NCBI RefSeq assembly: GCF_040947875.1
Contig: NZ_JBFRXN010000002.1
Location: 1,984,001-2,048,000 of the forward strand
DNA from: Pseudomonas sp. MYb118
Lineage (GTDB): Bacteria > Pseudomonadota > Gammaproteobacteria > Pseudomonadales > Pseudomonadaceae
Length of the DNA: 64,000 nucleotides
Reading direction: 5' to 3'
Shown here: positions 1-10,162 of the stretch, in pieces
How positions within the stretch are numbered: the stretch's first letter is position 1
Layout of the letters: every line of letters begins with the position of its first letter
Made by a program: the position numbers and the translations under genes
Notes under the pieces: model-generated
Told to the model about the DNA's origin: nothing
What the model saw: the letters and a program-made list of their open reading frames with translations, nothing else
The model's database searches: none

Positions 1-1
1 C

Positions 2-124
2 TTCAACGCGACGCTGCCAGAACAACTGCTTGAGCGCATCGACCAGACGGTCAGGCGTGACCAGCGCTACCGCTCAAGGTCCGGTTTTCTGGCGGCAGCA
101 GCGCTGCGTGAGCTGTCGGCATAG
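2..124 (+). CDS. HicB-type antitoxin, C-terminal fragment
   Basis: Open frame running in from the left edge and stopping at TAG 122-124. The 40 visible residues begin FNATLPEQLLERIDQ and end RSRSGFLAAAALRELSA. This is the ribbon-helix-helix tail of HicB antitoxins, which binds the hicAB operator and neutralises the HicA RNase. The N-terminal RNase H-like domain and any hicA partner lie outside the window. Identification rests on the tail alone, so another RHH antitoxin is possible. Confidence 0.65.
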   Translation, partial: FNATLPEQLLERIDQTVRRDQRYRSRSGFLAAAALRELSA

Positions 125-143
125 GGATTCGACGAACGTTTTG

Positions 144-155
144 TGAAACGTTTCA
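144..155. promoter_or_regulatory. Perfect palindrome resembling a Cra/FruR operator
   Basis: TGAAACGTTTCA is a perfect 12-bp palindrome with the central CG typical of LacI/GalR-family operators, and it equals the core of the recalled enterobacterial Cra consensus. It lies about 100 bp upstream of the aldo/keto reductase start. Binding by Cra or another LacI-family protein is inferred. Confidence 0.5.
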
Positions 156-257
156 GCAAATATTCGAGTCGGAAGGTTTTTGGTGTTTGTCTGGGCGTAT
201 GCTGGGCGACTTGCGAAGCAGTCGATACCAACTTCAAGACAGACAAGAGAGGATTCG

Positions 258-1295
258 ATGACTTACACCGCTGCCGAAAACCGCTACGACTCCATCCCTT
301 ATCGCCGCGTCGGTCGCAGCGGCCTGGTGCTGCCGGCGTTGTCCCTGGGCCTGTGGCACAACTTCGGCGACAGCACGCCGATCGACACGCAGCGTGCGTT
401 GTTGCGCACGGCGTTCGACCTTGGCATCAACCACTTCGACCTGGCCAACAACTACGGCCCGCCGTACGGCAGTGCCGAGATCAATTTCGGGCGGTTGCTG
501 CGTGAAGACTTCAAGCAGTATCGCGATGAGCTGATCATCTCCAGCAAGGCCGGTTGGGACATGTGGCCAGGGCCTTACGGCCAGGGCGGTGGGTCGCGCA
601 AATACGTGCTGGCCAGCCTCGACCAGAGCTTGCAGCGCCTGGGCCTGGACTATGTGGATATCTTCTATTCACACCGTTTCGACCCGGACACCCCGCTGGA
701 AGAAACCGCCAGCGCATTGGCCACCGCGGTGCAGCAGGGCAAGGCGTTGTACATCGGCATCTCTTCCTATTCCGGGGTGAAAACCCGTGAGATGGCAGGC
801 CTGTTGAAAGAGTGGAAAGTGCCGCTGCTGATTCACCAGCCGGCGTACAACCTGCTCAATCGCTGGGTGGAAAAGGACCTGCTGGACGTGACCGACGAAC
901 TGGGTACCGGGGTAATCGCCTTCACGCCGCTGGCGCAGGGGTTGCTGACCGACAAGTACCTCAACGGCGTGCCGGCGGATGCGCGGGTCAATCGTCCGGG
1001 CGGTGGTTCGTTGCAGGCCTCGCATTTGTCCGACGCCAACATCGCCCACGTTCGGGCGCTGAACGAGATCGCTCAGCGTCGCGGGCAGAGCCTGGCGCAG
1101 CTGGCCCTGGCCTGGACCCTGCGCGATCCACGGGTGACCTCGGCGCTGATCGGCGCCAGCCGGCCGGAGCAGATTATCGAGAACGTGGGGGCGTTGCAGA
1201 ACCTGAGTTTCAGTGCCGAGGAACTGGCGGAGATTGATCGGTTTGCCCAGGAGGGCGGGATCAATCTTTGGGAGAAGCCTTCGATGGCGGAGTGA
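258..1295 (+). CDS. yghZ: YghZ-type aldo/keto reductase (L-glyceraldehyde 3-phosphate reductase)
   Basis: 345-residue NADPH-dependent aldo/keto reductase. ATG 258 follows a GAGAGGA ribosome site. The frame stays open upstream, but that extension has no family character. The likely catalytic tetrad is D61, Y66 (NNYGPP), K97 (SKAG) and H139 (YSHR). Long stretches such as LPALSLGLWHNFG and SAEINFGRLLREDF match E. coli YghZ, which has nearly the same length and reduces L-glyceraldehyde 3-phosphate and methylglyoxal. The gene stands alone. A Cra-like palindrome upstream suggests control by a glycolytic metabolite. Confidence 0.9.
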   Translation: MTYTAAENRYDSIPYRRVGRSGLVLPALSLGLWHNFGDSTPIDTQRALLRTAFDLGINHFDLANNYGPPYGSAEINFGRLLREDFKQYRDELIISSKAGWDMWPGPYGQGGGSRKYVLASLDQSLQRLGLDYVDIFYSHRFDPDTPLEETASALATAVQQGKALYIGISSYSGVKTREMAGLLKEWKVPLLIHQPAYNLLNRWVEKDLLDVTDELGTGVIAFTPLAQGLLTDKYLNGVPADARVNRPGGGSLQASHLSDANIAHVRALNEIAQRRGQSLAQLALAWTLRDPRVTSALIGASRPEQIIENVGALQNLSFSAEELAEIDRFAQEGGINLWEKPSMAE

Positions 1296-1318
1296 GTCTG
1301 CGGTGCCATTCCTGGCCC

Positions 1319-1394
1319 CATCGCGAGCAGGCTCGCTCCCACACTGTTTTGTGTCTGGCGCAATTCAAATGTGGGAGCGAGCCTGCTCGCGATA
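1319..1394. repeat. REP inverted pair (REPIN), GG/CC lineage
   Basis: Two inverted copies of the core GGGAGCGAGCCTGCTCGCGA separated by about 30 bp, with the TGTGGG ends facing inward. It sits between the convergent ends of yghZ and tauD. Confidence 0.9.
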
Positions 1395-1416
1395 GGGCGG
1401 AGAGGTTGCGAAAAAT

Positions 1417-2259
1417 TCAGCGAAAAAACGGCACATCCCCCAACACCGTCGCCCGCTGCATCACCCGCCGTGCCGGGCGGTAGTCATCCACCGCGTAATG
1501 CTGGGTCACGCGGTTATCCCAGAACGCGATGTCGTCCTGCTGCCAGCGCCAGCGAATGGTGAATTCCGGGCGGGTGGCGTGGGCGAACAGGAATTTCAGG
1601 ATGGTCTCGCTCTCGGTGTCCGAGAGCTCATTGATCCTTGAAGTGAAGCCTTCGCTGACGAACAGCGAGCGCCGTCCGCTCACCGGGTGAGTGCGAATCA
1701 CCGGGTGCGACAGCGGCGGGTTCTTGCGCCGGGTTTCTTCCCATTGCGCCAGTGCCTCTGGGGTATTGCCGTAGCGTTCGAGCGGAAAGGAACGGGTGAA
1801 GTCGTGGGTGGCGGTCAGTCCTTCGAGCAGGCTTTTCATCGGCGCCGACAGCGCTTCATAGGCGGCAATGCCGCTGGCCCATAACGTATCGCCGCCATAT
1901 TCGGGAAGCAGTTTGGCGCTCAGCACCGCGCCCATCGCCGGGGTCGGCAGGAAGGTCACGTCGGTGTGCCAGATGGCGTTGTCGCGCACGTCGGTGACGG
2001 CGGTGTCGAGGATCAGCACCTCCGGTTGTTCCGGCACATTAGGGTAGATCGGGTGAATGTGCAGGTCGCCGAAGTTGGCGGCAAAACGTGCCTGCTGTTG
2101 CGGGGTGATCGGCTGGTTGCGGAAGAACAGGACCTGGTATTTCAACAGCGCCTGCTCGATGGCATCGCGCTGGGCCACGGACAGCGGCTGGCTGATGTCG
2201 ATGCCGCTGATTTGTGCGCCGAGGGCGGCGCTTAAAGGGGTGATGTTCAGGCTGCTCAT
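1417..2259 (-). CDS. tauD: Taurine dioxygenase TauD
   Basis: 280-residue Fe(II)/2-oxoglutarate dioxygenase that releases sulfite from taurine as a sulfur source. The iron facial triad is H98-x-D100 in IWHTDV plus a distal His near 254 (TQHYAVDDY), followed by the Arg-rich 2-oxoglutarate-binding segment RPARR. The ATG at 2259 is preceded by AAGAGA and gives the usual TauD N-terminus. The frame is open 10 codons further upstream, without a better ribosome site. It is the last gene of tauABCD, separated from tauC by about 140 bp that hold a REP pair. Confidence 0.95.
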   Translation of the reverse strand: MSSLNITPLSAALGAQISGIDISQPLSVAQRDAIEQALLKYQVLFFRNQPITPQQQARFAANFGDLHIHPIYPNVPEQPEVLILDTAVTDVRDNAIWHTDVTFLPTPAMGAVLSAKLLPEYGGDTLWASGIAAYEALSAPMKSLLEGLTATHDFTRSFPLERYGNTPEALAQWEETRRKNPPLSHPVIRTHPVSGRRSLFVSEGFTSRINELSDTESETILKFLFAHATRPEFTIRWRWQQDDIAFWDNRVTQHYAVDDYRPARRVMQRATVLGDVPFFR

Positions 2260-2297
2260 GGTGGTTCTCTTCGAATTCGGGGGGGCCACTGCTTTTC

Positions 2298-2384
2298 TGT
2301 GGGAGCGAGCCTGCTCGCGACTGATGTATCAGACGGCAACGTCATGACTGATCCACCGCTATCGCGAGCAGGCTCGCTCCCACA
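2298..2384. repeat. REP inverted pair inside the tau operon
   Basis: Two GG/CC-lineage REP cores in inverted orientation, TGTGGG ends outward, lying between tauC and tauD. It interrupts an operon instead of following one and could change tauD mRNA level relative to tauABC. Confidence 0.9.
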
Positions 2385-2401
2385 ATGATTCGTCATTCAA
2401 T

Positions 2402-3235
2402 TCAATGCGCCTGGCCATGCCACGGCACCAGTTTGCGTTGCAGGGCGCGCAATCCCATTTCCATGGCGAAGGCGATCAGCGCGATTACCAGGATCCCCAG
2501 CACCACCACATCGGTGACCAGGAACTGCGCGGCCGACTGCACCATGAAGCCCAGGCCGCTGGTGGCGGCGATCAGTTCGGCGGCGACCAGCGTCGACCAG
2601 CCGACACCCAGGCCGATGCGCACGCCAGTGAGGATGTCCGGCAGGGCACTGGACAAGATCACGTGGCGAATCAGCTGCACGCGGGTGGCGCCCAGGGACT
2701 GCGCGGCGCGCAGTTTCGCCGGGTCGACGGTGCGCACTCCGGTGGCGGTGGCGATGGCAATCGGCGCGAAAATCGCCAGGTAGATCAGCAGGACTTTCGA
2801 CAGCTCGCCAATGCCGCACCAGATCACGATCAACGGCAAATAAGCCAGCGGCGGGATCGGCCGGTAGAACTCGATCAAGGGGTCGAGCACACCCCGGGCA
2901 ATGCGGTTGGCGCCAATCGCGACACCTACCGGTACGGCGGTCAGCACCGCGAAACCCAGGCCCAGGCCAATGCGCCCCAGGCTCGCGCCCAGGTGCTGCC
3001 ACAAGGTGGAATCCATGTAGCCGGAGGTCGCCAATAGCCAGCCTTTTTGCAGCACGGCCGCGGGCGGTGGAAGGAACAGTGGCTCGATCAAGCCCGTAGC
3101 CGTGACCGCCCACCACAGGGCCAGCAGCGCGACCAGCGTCATCACGCTGATCCAGCGGGTGCTCAAGTGCCGACGAGGCGCGGCAGGTGCCGCGCCGGGT
3201 TTGACCGCGACGGCGGGAATCTCATAGCTGCTCAT
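2402..3235 (-). CDS. tauC: Taurine ABC transporter permease TauC
   Basis: 277-residue inner-membrane permease of the SsuC/TauC family. About six hydrophobic helices follow a short basic N-terminus. The EAA-type coupling loop with the TauB ATPase is visible as [18 protein letters not shown] around residue 165. The start ATG at 3235 overlaps the tauB stop as ATGA, indicating translational coupling. Confidence 0.95.
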   Translation of the reverse strand: MSSYEIPAVAVKPGAAPAAPRRHLSTRWISVMTLVALLALWWAVTATGLIEPLFLPPPAAVLQKGWLLATSGYMDSTLWQHLGASLGRIGLGLGFAVLTAVPVGVAIGANRIARGVLDPLIEFYRPIPPLAYLPLIVIWCGIGELSKVLLIYLAIFAPIAIATATGVRTVDPAKLRAAQSLGATRVQLIRHVILSSALPDILTGVRIGLGVGWSTLVAAELIAATSGLGFMVQSAAQFLVTDVVVLGILVIALIAFAMEMGLRALQRKLVPWHGQAH

Positions 3236-4026
3236 GCGCGCTCCTGCAGCAAAGTGGCGCTGCGTTGCGAGAACACCTTGGCGAGCACGTGCTCGCGGGT
3301 TTCGATGAAGCGAGGGTCGGACTTGATCGAACGAGCCGACTCACCGGCGGCGTAACGCTGGCCGAAATCCAGGTGCAGGCGCTCGACGATCTGCCCGGGG
3401 TTCGGCGCCAACAGAATCAGGTCGGTGGCGAGGAACACCGCTTCTTCGATGTCATGGGTAATCAGGAACACCGGTTTGGCAGCGCGTTGCCACACCTGCA
3501 ACAGCAGCTCCTGCATCTGTTCGCGGGTGAAAGCATCGAGGGCGCCGAACGGTTCATCCATCAGCAGCACGCGCGGATCGGCGGCGAGTGCGCGGGCCAG
3601 GCCGACGCGCTGTTTCTGCCCACCGGAAAGCTGCCAGATGCGCCGATGCTCGAAACCGGACAGGTCCACCAGCGCGAGCATTTCCCGGGCGCGGGCCTCG
3701 CGCTGCTCTCGGGCGACACCGGCCAGCTCCAGGCCGAAGCCGACGTTGGCCAGCACGTCCTGCCAGGGCAGCAGGGCATCGTCCTGGAACACCACGCCAC
3801 GTTCGGCGCTCGGCCCCTTGACCGGCACGCCGTCGAGGGTGATGCGCCCGGCGCTGGGTTCGACGAAGCCGGCAATCAGGTTCAACAGCGAAGTCTTGCC
3901 ACTGCCGGACGGGCCCAGGGCGACCAGCAATTGCCGGGGCCCCAGGGTCAGGGAAATATCCGCCAGCACAGGCTGTGCACTGCCGGGGTACTGTGCGCTG
4001 ATGCGCTCCAGCTGTAGCAAGGCCAT
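3232..4026 (-). CDS. tauB: Taurine ABC transporter ATPase TauB
   Basis: 264-residue ATP-binding subunit. Walker A is GPSGSGKTS (38-46), followed by the Q-loop ([10 protein letters not shown]), signature LSGGQKQR and Walker [13 protein letters not shown], with the switch His in ITHDIEEA. The aromatic-rich Q-loop and overall length fit the nitrate/sulfonate/taurine ATPase family. It lies 16 bp downstream of tauA and overlaps tauC by 4 bp. Complete, with no unusual residues. Confidence 0.95.
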   Translation of the reverse strand: MALLQLERISAQYPGSAQPVLADISLTLGPRQLLVALGPSGSGKTSLLNLIAGFVEPSAGRITLDGVPVKGPSAERGVVFQDDALLPWQDVLANVGFGLELAGVAREQREARAREMLALVDLSGFEHRRIWQLSGGQKQRVGLARALAADPRVLLMDEPFGALDAFTREQMQELLLQVWQRAAKPVFLITHDIEEAVFLATDLILLAPNPGQIVERLHLDFGQRYAAGESARSIKSDPRFIETREHVLAKVFSQRSATLLQERA

Positions 4027-4042
4027 CGCGATTCGCTCCCGA

Positions 4043-5020
4043 TCAGTTGGTGATGTACTGGGCGCTGACGTACGGCGCGTAGTCCGGCAGCACGGCTTCG
4101 ACCTTGCCTTGCTCCTTGAGGAACACGGCGGTGTCGGTGATGGCTTTGGTGGTCGGGGCGCCGAGGCTGCTCACCTGGTCAGCCGCAAGGGGGTAGACGT
4201 TGCCTTGCAGCAGCAACGGAATGTCGCTGGCCTTGGCGCCGGAGAGCTTCACCAGCTTGTCGACGTTGCTCTGGTTGGCGAGCCAGGCTTGCGGGTCCTT
4301 GCGGTACTCGGCGTAGGCGTCGAGGGTGACCTTGGCGAACGCGGTGACGATTTCCGGGTGCTTCTCGGCGAAGTCCTTGCGCACGATCCAGGCGTCGAAG
4401 GTCGGTGCGCCGAACTTGGCCAGCTCACCGGAGGTGATCAGCACCTTGCCGTTTTCCTTGGCCACGCCAAGCGCCGGGTCCCAGACGTAGGTGGCGTCGA
4501 TGTCACCGCGTTTCCAGGCGGCGATGATGGCCGGTGGCGCGAGGTTGAGCACGGTGACTTTCGACGGGTCGATGTTCCAGTGCTTCAGCGCGGCGAGCAG
4601 GCTGTAGTGCCCGGTGGACACGAACGGCACGGCAATTTTCTTGCCGACCAGGTCCTGTGGCGTCTTGATCCCGGAACCGTCGCGGGCCACCAGGGCTTCG
4701 GCGGCGCCGATCTGGGTGGCGATGAGGAAAGTCTGCACCGGCACCTTGCGGGTGATCGCGGCAGTCAACGGGCTGGAACCGAGGTAGCCGATCTGTACAT
4801 CGCCCGAGGCGATGGCGGCGATGATGTCGGCGCCGTTATCGAATTTGCGCCAGTTGATGTCGGCCTTGGTGGCCTTCTCGTAGGCGCCGTCGGCCTGGGC
4901 GACCTTGGCCGGGTCGACGGTGGTCTGGTAGGCGACGGTGACGTCGGCCGCCTGGGCAAACAGACTCGCAGCGGCCAGCGAAGCGGCCGCCAGGAGGCGA
5001 AGGGGGAAATGCAGTTTCAT
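4043..5020 (-). CDS. tauA: Taurine-binding periplasmic protein TauA
   Basis: 325-residue solute-binding protein, first gene of tauABCD. A Sec signal peptide occupies about residues 1-24 (basic start, [14 protein letters not shown], then [10 protein letters not shown]). The mature part has the SsuA/TauA fold signatures, for example [12 protein letters not shown] and [10 protein letters not shown]. It should deliver taurine to TauBC. The ATG follows AAGGAG. Operon expression is expected under sulfur limitation through CysB/Cbl-like regulators, and the upstream AT-rich inverted repeat may be part of that control. Confidence 0.95.
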   Translation of the reverse strand: MKLHFPLRLLAAASLAAASLFAQAADVTVAYQTTVDPAKVAQADGAYEKATKADINWRKFDNGADIIAAIASGDVQIGYLGSSPLTAAITRKVPVQTFLIATQIGAAEALVARDGSGIKTPQDLVGKKIAVPFVSTGHYSLLAALKHWNIDPSKVTVLNLAPPAIIAAWKRGDIDATYVWDPALGVAKENGKVLITSGELAKFGAPTFDAWIVRKDFAEKHPEIVTAFAKVTLDAYAEYRKDPQAWLANQSNVDKLVKLSGAKASDIPLLLQGNVYPLAADQVSSLGAPTTKAITDTAVFLKEQGKVEAVLPDYAPYVSAQYITN

Positions 5021-5080
5021 GGGGAAGCTCCTTGTCAGGCGACCGAGGATCGGCGTGAGAAGGAGACTAAATGATCTAAG

Positions 5081-5109
5081 AATTCTAAAATAAATAACTT
5101 TTTAGAATT
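5081..5109. promoter_or_regulatory. AT-rich inverted repeat upstream of tauA
   Basis: Perfect 10-bp arms AATTCTAAAA (5081-5090) and TTTTAGAATT (5100-5109) around a 9-bp AT spacer, about 60 bp upstream of tauA. It stands out from GC-rich surroundings and is placed where an activator or RNA polymerase would bind. CysB/Cbl binding is a guess. Confidence 0.45.
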
Positions 5110-5151
5110 AGCTTAGTGTTGGTGGATTTTAGGCGTGACCCCGCAGTGTTG

Positions 5152-5229
5152 CCATCGCGAGCAAGCTCGCTCCTACAGGGGATTTGTGGCGTTCACTGAT
5201 CTTCTGTAGGAGCGAGCTTGCTCGCGATG
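5152..5229. repeat. REP inverted pair, AG/TT lineage
   Basis: Two inverted copies of AGGAGCGAGCTTGCTCGCGA, TGTAGG ends inward, between the tau promoter region and the 3' end of gshA. Confidence 0.9.
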
Positions 5230-5252
5230 AGGTCCGCAGGACCTCTCGGGAT

Positions 5253-6851
5253 TTAATTGCTGATCGCCAGAATGCTCGCCTGATACGACCCGACAAACAC
5301 ATCGAAATCGCCGACTTCGTTCTGTTCCAGCTCCACCTGCTCGGCCAGCGAGGCTCGTGCGCGCTCTTCGAACGCCGCCTGTTCTTCGCGGCTCAACGGC
5401 TCGCTGCGGAAGTACTCGGCGTGGGCCTGGCTCTGGCGCAGGGAGAACTGGGCGAAGCTTTCCTTGTGCTCGGCCATCGCCGCAAGCACCTGGGCCGAAG
5501 GTGTCAGGGACGCATCGTTGACCTTGGCCAACTGCGCATCCAGCGCCTTGCTGTGGGCATCGCCGCCCTGGCTTTGATCCAGCAACGCCGCCAGCGGGGC
5601 GATCTTCTCGAGCAGTTCGCCCGCCCATTCCTTCAAGTCGACCGCCTGGCCGTCGCGCTGCAACTGCAGGCCCGGACGACGACCTTCCTTGACCACGCTG
5701 AGGAAGTTCGAGGTCGCGTTGCCGCACGAATTGTTGGTCAGCAGCGGGCTGTCGTTCAGCGCGCAGTACAACAGGAACGCGTCGATGAAGCGCGACTCGT
5801 TGAGGTCGATGCCCATCGGCAGGAACGGGTTGATGTCCAGGCAGCGCACTTCGACGTACTGGATGCCGCGGGCCATCAGCGCCTGGATCGGCCGCTCGCC
5901 GGTGTAGGTCACACGTTTCGGGCGGATGTTGGAGTAGTACTCGTTTTCGATCTGCAGGATGTTGGTGTTGAGCTGAACCCACTCACCGTCCTGATGGGTG
6001 CCGATTTCCACATAGGGCGCGTATGGCGTGGCGACAGCCTGGCGCAGGCTGTCGGTGTAGCTCACCAGGTCGTTGTAGCACGGCGTCAGGCCGGCCTGGG
6101 CGTTGCTCTGGTAACCCAGGTCACTCATGCGCAGGCTGGTGGCGTACGGCAGGTACAGGGTGTCCGCGTCCAGTTGTTCCAACTGGTGCGAGCGACCGCG
6201 CAGGAAGCCGGCATCCAGCGCAGGCGAGGCACCGAACAGGTACATCAGCAGCCAGCTGTAGCGACGGAAGTTACGGATCAGGGCGATGTAGGCCGACGAC
6301 TGATAATCGCGATCGGTGCCGACAAAACCCTCGGCTTCCTTGAGCAGTGGCCAGAGCTTTTCCGGCAGGGAAAAGTTGTAGTGAATCCCGGCGATGCACT
6401 GCATGGTCTTGCCGTAGCGCAGGGCCAAGCCCTTGCGGTAGACGTACTTGAGCTGGCCGATGTTGGACGTGCCGTAGTAGGCGATCGGGATATCTTCCTC
6501 GGCCGGCAACGGGCACGGCATCGAAGGGCTCCACAGGTACTCGTTGCCGAGTTTGCTGTAGGCAAAGCGATGAATCTTGTCCAGGCTCGCCAGCGTGTCC
6601 GCCGGATCAGGCAGGGCCGGGGTGATGAACTCCAGCAGCGACTCGGAGTAGTCGGTGGTGATCTGTTCGTTGGTCAGCGCGGAACCCAATTCTTCCGGGT
6701 GCGGCGTTTGCGCCAGGCGACCTTCGCTGGTCACGCGCAGGCATTCACGTTCGATGCCGTGAAGGCACTGTTCGAGCAGAGAGAGGTTGGCGCGCTCGCC
6801 GAGCAGAGCCAGGCGGCGGTTGAGAAGTTCGCTCAAGTTGGATTCCTTCAC
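5253..6851 (-). CDS. gshA: Glutamate-cysteine ligase GshA
   Basis: 532-residue gamma-glutamylcysteine synthetase, the first and rate-limiting step of glutathione synthesis (Glu + Cys + ATP). Proteobacterial type 1 signatures are visible: GIERECLRV with its Mg-binding Glu near residue 34, [36 protein letters not shown] and the [13 protein letters not shown] loop. Length is close to E. coli GshA (518). Monocistronic, flanked by REP pairs on both sides. The start ATG sits at the beginning of the conserved LSELLNRRL segment. Confidence 0.95.
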   Translation of the reverse strand: MKESNLSELLNRRLALLGERANLSLLEQCLHGIERECLRVTSEGRLAQTPHPEELGSALTNEQITTDYSESLLEFITPALPDPADTLASLDKIHRFAYSKLGNEYLWSPSMPCPLPAEEDIPIAYYGTSNIGQLKYVYRKGLALRYGKTMQCIAGIHYNFSLPEKLWPLLKEAEGFVGTDRDYQSSAYIALIRNFRRYSWLLMYLFGASPALDAGFLRGRSHQLEQLDADTLYLPYATSLRMSDLGYQSNAQAGLTPCYNDLVSYTDSLRQAVATPYAPYVEIGTHQDGEWVQLNTNILQIENEYYSNIRPKRVTYTGERPIQALMARGIQYVEVRCLDINPFLPMGIDLNESRFIDAFLLYCALNDSPLLTNNSCGNATSNFLSVVKEGRRPGLQLQRDGQAVDLKEWAGELLEKIAPLAALLDQSQGGDAHSKALDAQLAKVNDASLTPSAQVLAAMAEHKESFAQFSLRQSQAHAEYFRSEPLSREEQAAFEERARASLAEQVELEQNEVGDFDVFVGSYQASILAISN

Positions 6852-6964
6852 GCGTCAGTCGCCCCAATATGGGGGTGGGCAAGACGGTCTACAAGGGTGA
6901 AGTTAAAACTGGCGTTTTCGCCTGGTTTTTATCGCCGATTGATCAATATTTGCACAGCCTCCCC

Positions 6965-7053
6965 TGTAGGAGCGAGCTTGCTCGCGATGCGGTGTGTCAG
7001 TCAGCACAATGGCGTCTGATACTGCGCTATCGCGAGCAAGCTCGCTCCTACAG
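6965..7053. repeat. REP inverted pair, AG/TT lineage
   Basis: Two inverted AG/TT REP cores with TGTAGG ends outward and a spacer of about 40 bp, between the thioesterase 3' end and the gshA start. Confidence 0.9.
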
Positions 7054-7097
7054 GGACGGGCTTTGTAGCGAAATTAACTCAAATTGATGGCGACTAG

Positions 7098-7481
7098 CTA
7101 CAGGACAGCGAACGTGCCTTGTGCTTTTGCGACGAGTTTGTCGCCCTGCATCACGTCGGCCTCGACCACCAGCGTGCGCCGGCCCGGGTGGATCACCCGC
7201 GCCGTGCACATCACCTCGCCGTCGGACACGGCGCGGATGTAGTTGATCTTGCATTCGATGGTCGCGCTCTGCTGGTCAAAGCCGTGGCTGCTGGAACAGG
7301 CCAGCCCCATGGCAATGTCCACCAGGCTGAACAGGGCCCCGCCGTGCAGCTTGCCGGCGCGATTACGCAGCTCGGGTTCCAGCACCAGGACGACTTGCGC
7401 CACCCCGGTGTCCAGGCTGTGCAAGCGACAGCCCAGCAACTTGAAAAACGCGCTTTCGGTGTACCCGGCAGGGATGTCCAT
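7098..7481 (-). CDS. PaaI-family hotdog thioesterase
   Basis: 127-residue single hotdog domain. The conserved substrate loop NRAGKLHGGALFSLVDIAMG corresponds to the N...G..HGG...D motif of PaaI/YdiI-type acyl-CoA thioesterases. The substrate is not predictable. The ATG at 7481 shares one base with the tex stop (TGATG), so it is translated by coupling with tex. A TTG codon just upstream is in frame but a poorer start. Confidence 0.8.
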   Translation of the reverse strand: MDIPAGYTESAFFKLLGCRLHSLDTGVAQVVLVLEPELRNRAGKLHGGALFSLVDIAMGLACSSSHGFDQQSATIECKINYIRAVSDGEVMCTARVIHPGRRTLVVEADVMQGDKLVAKAQGTFAVL

Positions 7482-9802
7482 CAACGTTTCTTCAATTGCT
7501 TGGCGTTGGCGAACAGCGAAGCCATGGCGTTATTGGCCGGAGCTGCCGTGGTTTCCTTGCGCGGTGCATTGTTCTGCGACTGGCGCGGTGCCGAGCCTGG
7601 ACGCGCGCCACGGGCACCGTCGATTTTCTCGCCAGGGGTGTCGCTCATGCGCATCGACAGGCCTACGCGCTTGCGCGGAATGTCGACTTCCATGACCTTC
7701 ACTTTCACCACGTCACCGGCTTTCACCGCTTCACGCGGATCCTTGATGAACTTCTCCGAAAGCGCAGAGATGTGCACCAGACCGTCCTGATGCACGCCGA
7801 TGTCGACGAAGGCACCGAAGGCCGTCACGTTGGTCACCACACCTTCGAGGATCATGCCCAATTGCAGGTCCTTGAGGTCTTCGACGCCTTCCTGGAACTC
7901 GGCCGTCTTGAACTCCGGACGCGGGTCGCGACCGGGTTTTTCCAGCTCTTGCAGGATGTCGGTGACGGTCGGCAGGCCGAAGGTTTCATCGGTGTACTTT
8001 TTCGGGTCCAGGCGCTTGAGGAAGGCGGCGTCGCCGATCAGCGAGCGGATGTCGCGGTCGGTTTCAGCGGCGATGCGTTGCACCAGCGGGTAGGCTTCCG
8101 GGTGGACCGCCGAAGAATCCAGCGGGTTGTCACCGTTCATCACGCGCAGGAAGCCGGCGGCCTGTTCGAAGGTTTTTTCACCCAGGCGGGCGACTTTCTT
8201 CAGCGCGGCGCGGGTCTTGAACGCACCGTGTTCGTCGCGGTGGCTGACGATGTTCTGCGCCAGGGTGGCGTTGAGGCCGGAGATACGTGCCAGCAGCGCA
8301 ACGGACGCGGTGTTCACATCCACACCTACGGCGTTCACACAGTCTTCGACCACGGCGTCCAGGCCGCGCGCCAGTTTCAGCTGCGACACGTCATGCTGGT
8401 ACTGGCCGACACCAATGGATTTCGGGTCGATTTTCACCAGTTCCGCCAGCGGGTCCTGCAGGCGACGGGCAATCGACACCGCGCCACGGATCGACACGTC
8501 GAGGTCCGGGAATTCCTTGGCCGCCAGTTCCGATGCCGAGTACACCGATGCGCCGGCTTCGGACACCATGACCTTGGTCATTTTCATGGCTGGGTATTTT
8601 TTGATCAGCTCGATGGCCAGCTTGTCGGTTTCGCGGCTGGCGGTGCCGTTGCCGATGGCGATCAGGTCCACCGAATGTTTGGCGCACAGGGCCGCCAGGA
8701 TCGCGATGGTCTGGTCCCACTTGTTGTGCGGCACGTGCGGGTAAACGGTAGCGTGATCCAGCAGCTTGCCGGTGGCATCCACCACGGCGACCTTGCAACC
8801 GGTGCGCAGGCCAGGGTCGAGGCCCAGGGTTGCGCGCGGGCCGGCCGGGGCCGACAGCAGCAGGTCGTGCAGGTTGTGGGCGAACACGTTGATCGCTTCG
8901 GTTTCCGCGCCATCGCGCAGCTCGCCGAGCAGGTCGGTTTCCAGGTGCGTGTAGAGCTTGACCTTCCAGGTCCAGCGCACCACTTCACCCAGCCATTTGT
9001 CGGCGGCACGGTTCTGGTTCTGGATGCCGACGTGCTGGCCGATCATGCCTTCGCATGGGTGCAGGGTGCCGGGCAGTTCTTCGCCGACTTTCAGCGCGGA
9101 GCTGAGAATGCCTTCGTTGCGGCCACGGAAAATCGCCAGGGCGCGGTGCGACGGCATGCTCTTGAGCGGTTCGTCGTGCTCGAAGTAGTCGCGGAACTTG
9201 GCGCCTTCCTCTTCCTTGCCGGCAATCACGCGGGCACTGAGGGTGGCTTCCTGCTTGAGGTAACTGCGCAGCTTGTCCAGCAGGCTGGCGTCTTCGGCGA
9301 AGCGTTCCATGAGGATGTATTTGGCGCCTTCGAGGGCGGCCTTGACGTCGGCCACGCCTTTTTCGGCGTTGACGAAGCGCGCGGCTTCGCTGTCCGGGGC
9401 GAGCGTCGGGTCGTTGAACAGGCCATCGGCCAGCTCGCCCAGGCCTGCTTCCAGGGCGATCTGGCCCTTGGTGCGGCGCTTCTGCTTGTACGGCAGGTAC
9501 AAGTCTTCGAGACGGGTCTTGGTGTCGGCGAGCTTGATGTCGCGTTCCAGTTGCGGGGTCAGCTTGCCCTGTTCCTGGATGCTGGCGAGGATGCTGATGC
9601 GCCGTTCGTCGAGTTCTCGCAGGTAGCGCAGGCGCTCTTCCAGGTGACGCAGCTGGGTGTCATCGAGACTGCCGGTCACTTCTTTCCGGTAACGGGCGAT
9701 GAAGGGAACGGTAGAACCTTCATCGAGTAGCGCGACGGCCGCTTCGACCTGTTGTGGGCGTACGCCGAGTTCCTCGGCGATGCGGCTGTTGATGCTGTCC
9801 AT
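7481..9802 (-). CDS. tex: Transcription accessory protein Tex
   Basis: 773 residues, the same length as E. coli YhgF. Order: N-terminal Tex helical region beginning [11 protein letters not shown], a YqgF/RNase H-like domain ([19 protein letters not shown]), helix-hairpin-helix repeats ([36 protein letters not shown]), and a C-terminal S1 RNA-binding domain ([20 protein letters not shown]) followed by a low-complexity basic tail. Tex binds nucleic acid and affects transcription complexes. The ATG at 9802 follows AGGTGG. The frame continues upstream, but that part lacks family sequence. The downstream thioesterase is coupled to it. Confidence 0.95.
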   Translation of the reverse strand: MDSINSRIAEELGVRPQQVEAAVALLDEGSTVPFIARYRKEVTGSLDDTQLRHLEERLRYLRELDERRISILASIQEQGKLTPQLERDIKLADTKTRLEDLYLPYKQKRRTKGQIALEAGLGELADGLFNDPTLAPDSEAARFVNAEKGVADVKAALEGAKYILMERFAEDASLLDKLRSYLKQEATLSARVIAGKEEEGAKFRDYFEHDEPLKSMPSHRALAIFRGRNEGILSSALKVGEELPGTLHPCEGMIGQHVGIQNQNRAADKWLGEVVRWTWKVKLYTHLETDLLGELRDGAETEAINVFAHNLHDLLLSAPAGPRATLGLDPGLRTGCKVAVVDATGKLLDHATVYPHVPHNKWDQTIAILAALCAKHSVDLIAIGNGTASRETDKLAIELIKKYPAMKMTKVMVSEAGASVYSASELAAKEFPDLDVSIRGAVSIARRLQDPLAELVKIDPKSIGVGQYQHDVSQLKLARGLDAVVEDCVNAVGVDVNTASVALLARISGLNATLAQNIVSHRDEHGAFKTRAALKKVARLGEKTFEQAAGFLRVMNGDNPLDSSAVHPEAYPLVQRIAAETDRDIRSLIGDAAFLKRLDPKKYTDETFGLPTVTDILQELEKPGRDPRPEFKTAEFQEGVEDLKDLQLGMILEGVVTNVTAFGAFVDIGVHQDGLVHISALSEKFIKDPREAVKAGDVVKVKVMEVDIPRKRVGLSMRMSDTPGEKIDGARGARPGSAPRQSQNNAPRKETTAAPANNAMASLFANAKQLKKR

Positions 9803-10162
9803 AAAACCACCTGACAAATTGTGAAAGCAGGCTCGCAGGCGCGTAGATCGGGCTCGGCGAGTCTGGTTGAGCGGCCTGGCCAGCACCGCTGCCTGGGTCG
9901 ACAGGCATCCCGTTGACCCGTGAAATCGAATAATTACTGCGACGGCCATGAAAAAATGACGAGGGCCGCGGCGATAAGGATCAGACGTTGCCTGACACAA
10001 AAGGCCGCGCATTATAACCAGCGTTCTGTCATTCGGGGGCATCGCAGGCTGTAGGCACAATGCCCGTATTTCTGGCGGTGAAGGAAAAATCTGCTAACAA
10101 TGCACACGGTGCGTATAACGGCAGCTACGCCATAATGCGCGCCGAGATCAAAGGAGCATCCA
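9803..10162. other. Intergenic region with divergent tex and ompR promoters
   Basis: 360 bp without a credible gene between the divergent tex and ompR starts. TATAAT on the minus strand (10016-10011) followed by GCGCGGCC is a likely tex -10 with a GC-rich discriminator. CATAAT (10131-10136) followed by GCGCGCC is a likely ompR -10. No convincing -35 boxes were found at either. Confidence 0.4.

Noticed and set aside
3425..5074. Long plus-strand frame opposite tauB and tauA
   Set aside because: Compositional artefact of high-GC codon usage. The minus-strand tau genes are unambiguous.
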